Shown here one piece after another: positions 1 to 8,438 of a stretch of DNA of 64,000 bases. This DNA comes from Vibrio sp. HDW18 (GTDB lineage: Bacteria > Pseudomonadota > Gammaproteobacteria > Enterobacterales > Vibrionaceae). Where the stretch lies: positions 434,001-498,000 of the forward strand of contig NZ_CP049913.1 in assembly GCF_011306175.1 (NCBI RefSeq), in the 5' to 3' direction. Position 1 is the first letter of the stretch. Every line of letters begins with the position of its first letter. The translations under genes and the position numbers were made by a program. The notes beneath the pieces were generated by a model. That model ran no database searches. It was not told the DNA's origin and was given only the letters and a program-made list of their open reading frames with translations.

Positions 1-392
1 CCGATGTGATCGGCTACTTTCCGCTCTGCATCGCCCTATTACATAAAGATGCTGCGGTGCCTTGGATTATTTTAGTCCCACAGCGTGCCAATCTGCGCGA
101 ATTGCATCATTTACCAATGCAAGAGCAGCAGCAATTTTTGCTTGAATCACAAATCGTCAGCCAAACGCTAGAACACCTATTCAATCCTGACAAACTGAAC
201 TTAGGTGCGCTGGGCAATATGGTGCCGCAGCTACACATTCACCATATCGCGCGCTTTACTAGCGATATTGCGTGGCCGGGCCCTGTGTGGGGCAGAACCT
301 CAGGCCAGTTACGCTCACCCTCTGAGCAGCAAGATCTGCTAAATACACTCCGCACAACCCTGAGTTCACATTCACTCTTTAAGCCAACATAA
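1..392 (+). CDS. HIT-domain protein, 3' part (5' end outside window)
   Basis: The reading frame is open from the first bases (codon GAT at 3-5, then GTG ATC), so the true start lies to the left. The visible 130 residues match the small histidine-triad nucleotide hydrolase family. The region LGALGNMVPQLHIHHIARF carries the signature, followed by AWPGPVWG, typical of the gamma-proteobacterial branch. The triad reads H-I-H-H-I, so the third canonical histidine is replaced by Ile; as far as I recall this is usual in this branch. Members act on AMP-linked nucleotides, but the substrate of this branch is not established. It ends just before a 16-bp tandem repeat and a terminator shared with the convergent feo operon. 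Confidence 0.8.
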   Translation, partial: DVIGYFPLCIALLHKDAAVPWIILVPQRANLRELHHLPMQEQQQFLLESQIVSQTLEHLFNPDKLNLGALGNMVPQLHIHHIARFTSDIAWPGPVWGRTSGQLRSPSEQQDLLNTLRTTLSSHSLFKPT

Positions 393-409
393 AATCGATT
401 TAAGTCACT

Positions 410-457
410 CCTTTTCGAGCATAAACCCTTTCGAACATAAATCCTTTCGAGCATAAA
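410..457. repeat. three tandem copies of a 16-bp repeat
   Basis: Three head-to-tail 16-bp units of the form YCYTTTCGARCATAAA lie at 410-425, 426-441 and 442-457, differing at only a few positions. They fill the gap between the HIT gene stop and the terminator. The unit is not a multiple of three and lies outside coding sequence, so copy number can vary freely. Confidence 0.85.
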
Positions 458-479
458 AAAGCCGCATTACGCGGCTTTT
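456..479. terminator. bidirectional rho-independent terminator between HIT gene and feoC
   Basis: The stem AAAAGCCGC / GCGGCTTTT has a five-base loop. The minus-strand reading is followed by a run of six T, so it best terminates feoABC. The plus-strand reading ends in TTTT and can serve the HIT gene. Confidence 0.8.
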
Positions 480-505
480 GGTTAACGTGTAAGTACGGAC
501 TATGA

Positions 506-736
506 CTACATGGTCACGCTCACTGCGAGATCACAGCGACGATTCAGTACATAATGCACCCGCACCACCGCATCTTGCGCGTTGGTGTATTGCTGGCGAG
601 AGAACACTCCTTTCTTAATCCAGACCGCGAGCATCGCCTCAACACCATCTTCACTCAGCGCAAAGCGCTGGGCTAATTGTTGACGAGTGATGCCGTGCTG
701 CTGCTCAATCGCCGCTTTAAGCTCGTTCAAAATCAC
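506..736 (-). CDS. feoC: FeoC-like accessory protein of the ferrous iron transporter
   Basis: A 76-residue winged-helix protein with the HTH pattern GITRQQLAQRFALSEDGVEAML, last gene of feoABC, overlapping the feoB stop by 4 bp (translational coupling). FeoC proteins act at the inner membrane with FeoB. The enterobacterial form carries four cysteines for an Fe-S cluster. This one has a single Cys near its C-terminus, so cluster binding is unlikely, as I recall for other Vibrio FeoC. In V. cholerae it is required for assembly of the Feo complex. Assignment rests on position plus fold; sequence similarity alone would be modest. Confidence 0.85.
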   Translation of the reverse strand: MILNELKAAIEQQHGITRQQLAQRFALSEDGVEAMLAVWIKKGVFSRQQYTNAQDAVVRVHYVLNRRCDLAVSVTM

Positions 737-3006
737 GCAGCGGGTACCTCAACCATTTTTTGCTTACGTCCGCTTTGCTTTAATCCCCAATAGGTGATAG
801 CTGCAAATACCATGATCCCACCAATCCAAGCTAAGCTGTACCAAGGGTGCTGGATAATATGGGTAATTTGGTAGTACAACACCGCTGAACCATACGCGAG
901 GCCCATCGTCCAGAGCGCAATAAAACGTGCATAGGCAGCACCAAACTCGCGCACATAAGCCCCCATCGCCGCTACACAAGGGGTATACAGTAGGATAAAA
1001 ATCAGATAAGCAAATGCTACATGCCCATTCGCAAAATAAGTGTGTAAGTTGCCAAAGATAGAGGCATCCACTTCTTGCTCTTCAGCCACCGCATCGCTAT
1101 CGGTTAAATCACCGACCTCAATTCCAAGCGGATCACTAAAGCTCAAGGCGGCAAGATTGTCAGGGATCGACATTAGCGCTTCCTGCAAACTGGCTCGCAG
1201 ATCATATTCCACATCTTCATCATCGGCGTTTGTGGTGTACAAGCTATTTAAAGTTCCCACTACCGCTTCTTTAGCAAAAATACCGGTAATAATGCCAACG
1301 GTTGCTGGCCAGTTTTCCTGTGTGATGCCCATCGGAGAAAATACCGGTGTCACTACATGGGCTACTTTAGACAATACAGATTTATCTGTATCTTCATTAC
1401 CAAATGAACCATCGGTGCCCACCGAGTTTAAGAAACTCAAGATAGTGACCACCACCACGATGGTTTTGCCTGCACCCAATACAAAACGTTTCAGCTTCTG
1501 CCAGGTTTTGATCACGACGTTTTGTAGGGTCGGAATTTCATAATCTGGCATCTCCATGATTAAGCTTTCACTTGCCCCTGGATATAGAGTCTTTTTCAGC
1601 ACCAAGCCGGTCAAAACTGCCGCCACAATCCCTAATAAATACAGAGCAAACACCACATTTTGGCCACTTTGTGGGAAAAATGCCGCCGCAAACAACGCAT
1701 AAACCGGTAGACGCGCACCACAAGACATAAAGGGTGCCATCGAGGCCGCTAGCTTACGTTCACGCTCTTGATCCAGCGTTCGTGTGGCCATAATCGATGG
1801 CACGTTACAGCCAAAACCGAGCACCAGTGGCACAAAAGCTTTGCCAGGCAGACCAATTTTCTGCATCACTTTATCCAGCACAAAAGCTGCACGCGACATA
1901 TAACCCGAGCTTTCTAACACCGCTAAGAATAAGTATAAGCAGGCAATCACAGGGATAAATGTAGCCACGGTCTGGATCCCACCACCGACCCCATCCGCAA
2001 TCAAGGTCACCAACCAAACTGGCAGATGTTCATCCAGCAAGTAGTGTCCACCATCGACCAATAATGCCCCAACGCCGATGTCGAAAAAGTCAATAAAGGC
2101 GCTACCAATATTGATCGCAAACATAAACATCAGGTACATCACGGCAAAAAAGAATGGGATACCAATCCATTTATTGAGGATCACTCGATCGGCTTTTTCA
2201 GTGAATCGATGGCTGAGCTTACCTTCGCTGCGGCGTGCATAAATACAAAGTTCATGCAAATAAGTATAACGAGTGTTTGCCACCAGCAAATCAATATCCA
2301 CTGAGCATTGATGTTGCAGTTGCTGCACTTGGTGGCGAGCCGCCGGAGGCAATTGATTGATCACTAACAGGTCATTTTCAAGCGCTCGAATGGCCAAGGC
2401 GCGGGCAGATACGGTCTGCTCATGAAACTGATCGGCTAATTGACCAATCAATGGCTCAAATTGATCACCATAATTGAGTTCCAGCGGCTTGAGCGCAATC
2501 CCTTGCACTACTAGCTTATGCAGTTTCTCTTTAAAACGACGCACCTGCGGCTGACTATTTGCCGAAAGCGCCACGACAGGACAACCCAAGAAAGCTTCCA
2601 ACTGTTTTAAATCAAGATGCACTCGCTCACGTTTCAGCGCATCCATTTTATTGAGTACGACGATCATTGGACGCTGCAATTCACGCAGCTGCAGCGTCAT
2701 ATATAGGCTGCGCTCAAGACAAGTAGCATCGACCACATTGATAATCACATCTGCAGGATGGGTAAGTACCGCGCGCGAAGCGATCGACTCATCAATACTG
2801 TTGCTATCATTACCACTATCTAAAGCGTAAATGCCGGGTAAATCGGTTAATGAAAACTCATCCCCTGCATGAGAAAAACTGCCTGTTTTTTTCTCAACCG
2901 TCACGCCACTCCAGTTACCAACCTGCTGTTTAGCCCCGGTTAACCCATTAAAGAGTGTAGTTTTACCGCTGTTCGGGTTACCGACCGTGAGTATCTGATA
3001 GTTCAT
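733..3006 (-). CDS. feoB: ferrous iron transport protein B
   Basis: A 757-residue inner-membrane Fe(II) transporter. The N-terminal G domain has a P-loop GNPNSGKTT at residues 8-16, DLPG (G3) near residue 55 and NKMD (G4) near 120. A helical linker follows and then, from about residue 280, a membrane part with two Gate-type segments rich in Gly and Cys. Length matches Vibrio FeoB. It overlaps feoA by 4 bp (ATGA) and feoC by 4 bp, giving a tightly coupled feoABC operon. Expression is expected to be iron-repressed through Fur. Confidence 0.97.
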   Translation of the reverse strand: MNYQILTVGNPNSGKTTLFNGLTGAKQQVGNWSGVTVEKKTGSFSHAGDEFSLTDLPGIYALDSGNDSNSIDESIASRAVLTHPADVIINVVDATCLERSLYMTLQLRELQRPMIVVLNKMDALKRERVHLDLKQLEAFLGCPVVALSANSQPQVRRFKEKLHKLVVQGIALKPLELNYGDQFEPLIGQLADQFHEQTVSARALAIRALENDLLVINQLPPAARHQVQQLQHQCSVDIDLLVANTRYTYLHELCIYARRSEGKLSHRFTEKADRVILNKWIGIPFFFAVMYLMFMFAINIGSAFIDFFDIGVGALLVDGGHYLLDEHLPVWLVTLIADGVGGGIQTVATFIPVIACLYLFLAVLESSGYMSRAAFVLDKVMQKIGLPGKAFVPLVLGFGCNVPSIMATRTLDQERERKLAASMAPFMSCGARLPVYALFAAAFFPQSGQNVVFALYLLGIVAAVLTGLVLKKTLYPGASESLIMEMPDYEIPTLQNVVIKTWQKLKRFVLGAGKTIVVVVTILSFLNSVGTDGSFGNEDTDKSVLSKVAHVVTPVFSPMGITQENWPATVGIITGIFAKEAVVGTLNSLYTTNADDEDVEYDLRASLQEALMSIPDNLAALSFSDPLGIEVGDLTDSDAVAEEQEVDASIFGNLHTYFANGHVAFAYLIFILLYTPCVAAMGAYVREFGAAYARFIALWTMGLAYGSAVLYYQITHIIQHPWYSLAWIGGIMVFAAITYWGLKQSGRKQKMVEVPAA

Positions 3007-3233
3007 TGAATTGGCTCCACTTGGATCTGCGCCGCAATATTTTCACGCAAAGCAATCGACACACCGCGCACTTCTACTTGCAACGGGTCGCCCATCGGAG
3101 CACGTCGGATCAGGATCACTGGCGTATTAGGCAGCACGCCCATCACCATGAGCTTCTTTCTGACCGAGTCAGAAAGCCCTTCTAATGCGAGAATCACACC
3201 ACGCTCGCCCGCTTTCATCTGTGATAATTTCAT
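3003..3233 (-). CDS. feoA: ferrous iron transport protein A
   Basis: A 76-residue SH3-like protein and first gene of feoABC. The motif LSDSVRKKLMVMGVLPNTPV and the following strand-rich PMGDPLQVEVRG are typical of FeoA. It is a cytosolic partner of FeoB required for Fe(II) uptake in V. cholerae. The ATG is preceded by AAAGGT. A weak Fur-like site lies 30-48 bp upstream, and a pentanucleotide microsatellite about 200 bp upstream. Confidence 0.95.
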   Translation of the reverse strand: MKLSQMKAGERGVILALEGLSDSVRKKLMVMGVLPNTPVILIRRAPMGDPLQVEVRGVSIALRENIAAQIQVEPIQ

Positions 3234-3262
3234 GATCGCAACCTTTAAAAGGAAGTATTAAT

Positions 3263-3281
3263 AAGAAACATTAGCATTAAT
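3263..3281 (-). promoter_or_regulatory. candidate Fur box upstream of feoA
   Basis: Read on the minus strand, the 19-mer starting ATTAATGCTAATG matches 12 of 19 positions of the classical Fur consensus by my alignment. It sits 30-48 bp before the feoA ATG. Fur control of feo is established in related bacteria, but this site is only a moderate match. Confidence 0.4.
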
Positions 3282-3430
3282 ATCAGAAAGATTAACACAG
3301 TGAATAGATGATTTTTTTGCGTGAAAACAATGTTTGCCTAATTAATCACCAGCGTTATTTTCGTCAAAACAACTCCGTCAAAAACGTTAAAAAGAGACTT
3401 AACCACATTCCTAGCGAAATCTAAAACGAC

Positions 3431-3500
3431 CCAAACCAAACCAAACCAAACCAAACCAAACCAAACCAAACCAAACCAAACCAAACCAAACCAAACCAAA
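3431..3500. repeat. pentanucleotide microsatellite (CCAAA)14
   Basis: Fourteen perfect consecutive copies of CCAAA (70 bp) lie in the intergenic region, about 200 bp upstream of the feoA start and about 100 bp before the putative tfoR gene. No interruption is visible. Perfect short tandem repeats of this length are prone to slipped-strand changes in copy number. Whether either flanking promoter responds is not shown. Confidence 0.97.
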
Positions 3501-3616
3501 TAATTAATTCTCAATAATCAATAAGTTAAACCTTGATGCTATTTTCTGTCGTTTTTCTATATCAAGCTGGCGTAAATTTTATAAGAAAAATAAGTTACTG
3601 GAATTATAGTGAGCGG

Positions 3617-3746
3617 GTTGAAAGGATATCCCTCCTAGCAACAAGAATTCCAGAGGTGATATGGCTGTGCCATATTACTCCGGCAGCAAGCGAAGGTGTC
3701 GTTGGCACCCGTGGTATAGTCCCCCCGGCTATACCACGATTTTTTT
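3617..3746 (+). ncRNA. tfoR: probable chitin-induced small RNA TfoR
   Basis: No coding gene precedes the strong plus-strand terminator at 3710-3746, so it most likely marks the 3' end of a small RNA. From memory of published work, V. cholerae TfoR (about 100 nt, activating translation of tfoX mRNA) is encoded in the intergenic region between feoA and tfoS and is transcribed under TfoS control. This locus has exactly that context. The 5' end is a guess. A TATAGT at 3605-3610 would start near 3617, whereas a length near 100 nt would start about 3645. I cannot test pairing because tfoX is outside the window. Confidence 0.6.
3710..3746 (+). terminator. rho-independent terminator of the putative tfoR RNA
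   Basis: A perfect 10-bp stem CGTGGTATAG / CTATACCACG with a C-rich loop of nine bases is followed by ATTTTTTT. This is one of the clearest terminators in the window, and no plus-strand protein gene lies upstream of it. Confidence 0.88.
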
Positions 3747-3780
3747 CAGCACTCAATCTCCCCTACTACGCTATATCAAC

Positions 3781-3908
3781 TATACCCTTCCTACTTGAAG
3801 CTGCAGCGGTGTTGGCGACGTTCGTTCACCCCAATCACATAGTTTGTCTATGCTCATGGGGACTCACTCACTTGCCGCCTACCTGCAACTCCAAGTTGTT
3901 TTGGTATA
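3781..3908. repeat. ERIC element, copy A (full length)
   Basis: A 128-bp element bounded by TATACCC...GGTATA with the ERIC core (AACTTGGAGTTGCAGG and GGGTGAACGAACG read on the minus strand). It ends 17 bp past the tfoS stop codon, so tfoS mRNA runs into it. Near-identical copies lie at 16721-16848 and 30339-30465, with a half copy at 31191-31261. ERICs are non-coding, structured, non-autonomous repeats known from enterobacteria and vibrios. Confidence 0.9.
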
Positions 3909-3925
3909 GGCTCACCGCATTACCA

Positions 3926-6900
3926 TTATCTACCCTCTTGATCCTCGATAAATTGGCTCGGTGATAAGCCAAAATGGTGCTTAAAACGCTGACTAAAATA
4001 AGAAGGGTCATTAAATCCACAATCAAAGGCAACTTGAGCAATTCTGGCACCACACAACAAACTCTGGCACGCCTTCTCTAAACGCATTTGATTGAGCGAT
4101 TCTTTAAATGTTTTACCGGTTGCCGCTTTAAAGCGGCGCTGCAAACTACGCTCGGAAACAAACAGTAATTGTGCCGCTCTAGAGGTGGTAAAATCCGAAT
4201 CATTATAATTGTGCTCGATCAGCTGATTGACTTTACGCAGCCACTTTTTTTCCCCATCATCAAGCACAATGTGATCAGCGATAGATAACGCTTGCACCTT
4301 AAATGACCGAGTTATAGGCGATGCTGCCAACGGCCACGCCAACTCGAGAACATTACAATCGTTGAGGCGTAAAATCCGTAATTCCCCACCACTATGCTGT
4401 ACTAACTCTTGCACCGAATAAGTACACGCACCGTTGAATGAGATGGGAATGGCACTGAAGTTATCAATCGCTGATCCGTGATCTGAAAAAATCAGCACGC
4501 CTTGTGAATCTCTCTGCTCAAGTTGGATAGATAACTGTTGCTGTTTAGCAAGCCGTCGAATCGCATCGGTGAACACGACATTAAACAGTATATCGAGGTT
4601 AAATTGGCGAATTTCGATAAGACAGACTTCACCACGGTACACCAACTGGATTTCTGCTTTGTTGTATTCTTCCTGCCAACTTTTTAAGGCCGATTCCATC
4701 AATAAATTTAAATCGTGGCGTTGACTCTCTGGGGTTTCGCCTCGATGCATGAAATGCAATTGGGTTAATTCTTGTTTAACTTTATTAAACGGCAACTCGA
4801 ACTCATTCCACCCACGCACTTTGGCATAAGAGGAAAGATGGCGTAATGCGGGATCAATACTCTCAAATACTTTGCCAAACAAATTGTGATGTACTTGCAG
4901 TAACTTACGTAATTGCTGATTACTGCTCTGTACAATTTTAGTTTGATGATGCAATTGACTGGTTTTAAGCTCGACTTGGTTTTTTAGCTGTCGATTCGCC
5001 TCAACAATCACTCGAGTTCGCCAACTTAGCATTAAAGACAAACCACCACCCAATAGCATCACATAACCAATAATAGCGGCAGGGCTTAGATACCAAGGAG
5101 GGAGAACCTCAAAATCGAATATAGCTGGGGTTTGATCTTGGTGGGTTGGATTTGCGCTACGCACTTTTAAACGATATTCGCCGGGCAGTAATCGATCAAA
5201 ATTGAGCTGCGCCCAGTCAAACCGCTGCCATTCTCGCTCATCATTGAGCTTATATTCCAACAATGGATTACGTAACGATGACAAGGCCCCAAACTGAAAA
5301 CTAATCGCATCATCATAGGCAATTTGCAACAGACCATCCGGCTGATAACCCAATAGTTTCGGCTGGTGGTTCACACTCACTTGACTAAACATGATCTGAA
5401 TATTGGGCAAATTAGAGACCGCCAGTGCTTGGGTATTAGCTTGCACCACACCAAATTGCGATCCCATGATAAGAGAGGAGCTATCCAACACTTCACCGAC
5501 CGCACAAGCACCTAATATAAACTCATTGCTGATCAAGCCATAAGGCGCAGCAAAGTGTTTACTGAGTTGACCTTGGTGCTGATAGAGACTGATCCCCTGC
5601 GATGAAATGAGCCACATCCCCTGTGCTGACTGAGCAATACAGCGCGGCTGAATATTCTCTTCAACTAACTCCACTGCAATTGCGGGCGGTTGATGGTTCT
5701 GCCACTGAAATACACCATAAGCCCCGACCAGCCAAATATGACCAGTCTTATCTTCAACAACTTGTACTATTTCACCATAGCGATGACTGGAGAAATCAAA
5801 GCGGATCTGTTTATCAAACAAAGTGTAAGCACCATGTTCGGTACCAATCACTATGCCTTGTTCAACGGCGGCAAGTACGGTGATCTTCGCGGGTGATAAT
5901 CCTTTCACCATCCACTCCATCCCATAATTGGTCTCGGTTTGTTCGCTCGGCAAATAAGACCAAAGCTGCTCATGGCTGGCTCCCCAAAGCCGGCCATCAC
6001 CATCGACGGTGAGCAGTTTAACCGAATTGTGCAGCAATGACATCGGCAATGGCGGAGCGTTGATCTGGCGCTGTGCAAGATTGTAGCTCACCAGCCCTTG
6101 CTCAGTAGCAATCCAGACGTCATCTCCAGCAATAACGAAATCATTGACTTGACCGGGATAAATCAAGTTTTTACGAAATTCGCCAGTAAAATTAAATCGA
6201 TATAGGCCTTGTTGGGTTATCGCTAAATAATCTCCCTGCATGTTGAACGACTTAATTTTACTGATTTGGACCCGACTACCATCACGGGATAAGCTTTGCG
6301 CAGGATATCGAGTCAACTGCTGAGCCAATAATGAATAATAAAACATACCTTTGTCAGTCGCGATCCACATACCACCTTGTAAATCATTAACCATTGAGTA
6401 AATTTTCTTACCCAATAGTGCATAATCATCGTTGCGATATGTTTCAGGTTGAGTGACTTTTCCGCTATCTAGTCTGTAAAGATACAGACCATTTTCAGTA
6501 CCAATCCAATACTCAGTGTCAGTTTCAGCGATTGACAACACTTCCGCAGCACCGATTGGTTTGGACAATAAGCGCGAGTGCTCAATATCGATGATCGATG
6601 CGCCATGCGCAGAACCAACCAATAGCTCGCGCCGCCGTTCAGAAAAATAGAGCTTTTGGATCGCCGATTTACCAGAGTCCGTGATATGGCTAAAGCCTTG
6701 TGGCATCGACAAATAAACACCGACATTGGTCGCCAAAGCCCATTTTGAGGCGAAAAACTGCGCATCATTAATCACTACTTGGCTGGCGCTGTTCAACGAA
6801 TAAAGCTGGTGCAAAGAAAAAGTATCAAGCCTTGCATTATCAATATCATAACTATAAAAGTTCGCGCTATCATTCAACCAAATCATGCCATTTGACACGC

Positions 6901-7294
6901 CGATCTGATTAATTTGAGTACCTGGGGGCAGGGTTAAGATGAGCTCTTTCTCTCCTCCCGGATAGGTGCGAAACAGTTGATGTTGCTCAAAGGTCCACAA
7001 CGCGCGCTTGGCATAAATAATATGCTTTGAGGCTTCGGGTAATACCGAACCACGCGCTGGCAAAATATTCTGTCCATCAAAAAACATCACCTTGCCATGG
7101 ACATCATGGATCCATATTCCGCCGTCGTCGCCGAGATACAGATTTTTCGCCACTATCACAGTCCCTTTTTCCTGCATAGATAAAGGGTAGAAAACCGACA
7201 TCGGGTTATTGTTGGCCACTCCTAGTGACGGAATAATAAGACTCAGCCAGCAGCTGTATAAAAATGTGCGAAACACGCGATCCCCTGTCAGCAA
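3926..7294 (-). CDS. tfoS: membrane-bound AraC-type chitin-responsive regulator
   Basis: An 1122-residue one-component receptor. An N-terminal hydrophobic signal segment (residues 9-25) precedes a long periplasmic sensor of beta-propeller repeats (repeated patterns such as GGIWIHD and GGMWIATDKGMFYY). A Y_Y_Y-type beta domain follows around residues 665-735, then one membrane helix (about 738-760), a cytoplasmic coiled/helical linker, and a C-terminal AraC/XylS HTH (about 1026-1115, with CGFNDPSYFSQRFK). The architecture and its place between feoA and znuA match V. cholerae TfoS (VC2080), which senses chitin oligosaccharides and turns on tfoR and hence competence. No kinase or receiver domain is seen. 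Confidence 0.9.
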   Translation of the reverse strand: MLTGDRVFRTFLYSCWLSLIIPSLGVANNNPMSVFYPLSMQEKGTVIVAKNLYLGDDGGIWIHDVHGKVMFFDGQNILPARGSVLPEASKHIIYAKRALWTFEQHQLFRTYPGGEKELILTLPPGTQINQIGVSNGMIWLNDSANFYSYDIDNARLDTFSLHQLYSLNSASQVVINDAQFFASKWALATNVGVYLSMPQGFSHITDSGKSAIQKLYFSERRRELLVGSAHGASIIDIEHSRLLSKPIGAAEVLSIAETDTEYWIGTENGLYLYRLDSGKVTQPETYRNDDYALLGKKIYSMVNDLQGGMWIATDKGMFYYSLLAQQLTRYPAQSLSRDGSRVQISKIKSFNMQGDYLAITQQGLYRFNFTGEFRKNLIYPGQVNDFVIAGDDVWIATEQGLVSYNLAQRQINAPPLPMSLLHNSVKLLTVDGDGRLWGASHEQLWSYLPSEQTETNYGMEWMVKGLSPAKITVLAAVEQGIVIGTEHGAYTLFDKQIRFDFSSHRYGEIVQVVEDKTGHIWLVGAYGVFQWQNHQPPAIAVELVEENIQPRCIAQSAQGMWLISSQGISLYQHQGQLSKHFAAPYGLISNEFILGACAVGEVLDSSSLIMGSQFGVVQANTQALAVSNLPNIQIMFSQVSVNHQPKLLGYQPDGLLQIAYDDAISFQFGALSSLRNPLLEYKLNDEREWQRFDWAQLNFDRLLPGEYRLKVRSANPTHQDQTPAIFDFEVLPPWYLSPAAIIGYVMLLGGGLSLMLSWRTRVIVEANRQLKNQVELKTSQLHHQTKIVQSSNQQLRKLLQVHHNLFGKVFESIDPALRHLSSYAKVRGWNEFELPFNKVKQELTQLHFMHRGETPESQRHDLNLLMESALKSWQEEYNKAEIQLVYRGEVCLIEIRQFNLDILFNVVFTDAIRRLAKQQQLSIQLEQRDSQGVLIFSDHGSAIDNFSAIPISFNGACTYSVQELVQHSGGELRILRLNDCNVLELAWPLAASPITRSFKVQALSIADHIVLDDGEKKWLRKVNQLIEHNYNDSDFTTSRAAQLLFVSERSLQRRFKAATGKTFKESLNQMRLEKACQSLLCGARIAQVAFDCGFNDPSYFSQRFKHHFGLSPSQFIEDQEGR

Positions 7295-7420
7295 GCAGTT
7301 AGAATTTGTATCCGTGAGTGGAATACCATTAGGCGTACAAATTTTCAGGCATTCTAACTAATCGTTAAGCGAGATGCAGTGTGAAAGGCGGGGCAATGTA
7401 TCATTTTTCATGCTTGGATC

Positions 7421-7446
7421 AAAAAATGCGGCTTAAGCCGCATTTA
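7421..7446 (-). terminator. terminator of znuA
   Basis: A perfect palindrome AAATGCGGCTTAAGCCGCATTT, followed on the minus strand by further T residues, lies 26 bp past the znuA stop. Confidence 0.85.
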
Positions 7447-7471
7447 TATAATTTCTCCTCTCATGATTAGC

Positions 7472-8362
7472 TCAGGGCTGAGCTAAACATTGGTAATAGC
7501 TATCCGCCAATTGATTAAGGAACACAAAATAGCTACCCGCTTTTAATTGCACCGAACTGCCCAATGGGTCTAACACGCCAATTTTTGCTGGGGTACCCCT
7601 GACTACTGTTTCAATAATTGCAGGTTCAAACTGCGGCTCAGCAAACACACATTTGGCTAACTGGGCATTCAGAGTCTGCTTGATTGCGATTAAGGTTTTC
7701 GCACCAGGTTTACGCTCTGGATTCACCGTAAAATGCCCGAGCTGATTAAGGGTAAAATGTTGCTCAAAATATCCATAAGCATCATGGAACACATAATAAG
7801 GTACACTCATCACTGGTGTTAGCTGCTCACGAATGGCCTGCTCACGCTCACTTAAACTAGCTAAAAAACGCTCCAAATTCGCTTGATACTTTGATTGATT
7901 AGTCGCATCCAGCGCGATCAATTGCGCGCTTATCGCACTGGCTACCTGCGCAACCGGCTGAATACCTAGCCAAAAATGTGGATCATGACTGCCATGCTGA
8001 TGCCCTGCGTGATCATGGTGATCTTGAGCCCCATACTCACGCAAAGCTAAGTTAGGTACTTGACTTAATGTCAATACCGATGGGTGATTGACTAACAACT
8101 TACTCATGAACGGTTCAAGGTCTTGACCAAACCAAATCACCAGATCGGCTTGCTGAATCCGCTTTACATCTGAAGGACGGAGCGCATAATCATGCGGCGA
8201 TGCCCCCGCAGGCAACAATACATCCGGGGTGCCAGTGCCGAGCATCAACTCATAAGTGATCATCTGTATCGGCTTAATGCTGGTTAGCACCTCAATGGCA
8301 CTGGCCGATTTCGTGAATAAGACAATCGCCGTCAAAACAATAAATCTCGGTAACATGGTCAT
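7472..8362 (-). CDS. znuA: periplasmic zinc-binding protein ZnuA
   Basis: A 296-residue cluster A-I solute-binding protein that captures periplasmic Zn(II) for ZnuBC. It shows an N-terminal signal peptide, a His-rich loop (HDHAGHQHGSHDPHFW) around residues 115-130, and the downstream His and Glu metal ligands typical of the family. The ATG at 8362 has GGGAG five bases upstream; an ATG two codons further in is also possible. It is divergent from znuCB across a 76-bp gap containing a Zur-like palindrome. Confidence 0.96.
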   Translation of the reverse strand: MTMLPRFIVLTAIVLFTKSASAIEVLTSIKPIQMITYELMLGTGTPDVLLPAGASPHDYALRPSDVKRIQQADLVIWFGQDLEPFMSKLLVNHPSVLTLSQVPNLALREYGAQDHHDHAGHQHGSHDPHFWLGIQPVAQVASAISAQLIALDATNQSKYQANLERFLASLSEREQAIREQLTPVMSVPYYVFHDAYGYFEQHFTLNQLGHFTVNPERKPGAKTLIAIKQTLNAQLAKCVFAEPQFEPAIIETVVRGTPAKIGVLDPLGSSVQLKAGSYFVFLNQLADSYYQCLAQP

Positions 8363-8395
8363 CGCACTCCCGTTAGTGGCTTTTGCTGAGGCATA

Positions 8396-8412
8396 ATGTT
8401 ACTTTATAACAT
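8396..8412. promoter_or_regulatory. Zur box between znuA and znuC
   Basis: The perfect inverted repeat ATGTTA-CTTTA-TAACAT lies midway between the two divergent starts. It resembles the palindromic Zur operator of gamma-proteobacteria (TGTTA...TAACA core). Zinc-dependent repression of both transcripts from one site is the expected mode. Confidence 0.7.
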
Positions 8413-8438
8413 AACCATTTTGCAAATGAGTTCTATTA

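Noticed and set aside
1040..1543. Large antisense frame in feoB (also similar frames opposite sucA, fliM, fliK and fliD)
   Set aside because: These mirror the codon pattern of the sense genes and lack start signals; they are shadows.
3431..3500. CRISPR-like array
   Set aside because: The units are perfect 5-bp repeats with no spacers, so it is a microsatellite.
3533..3964. A 143-codon plus-strand open frame spanning the tfoR and ERIC region
   Set aside because: It runs through the putative tfoR terminator and the ERIC element and into the end of tfoS on the other strand, has no ribosome-binding site and no recognisable protein pattern.
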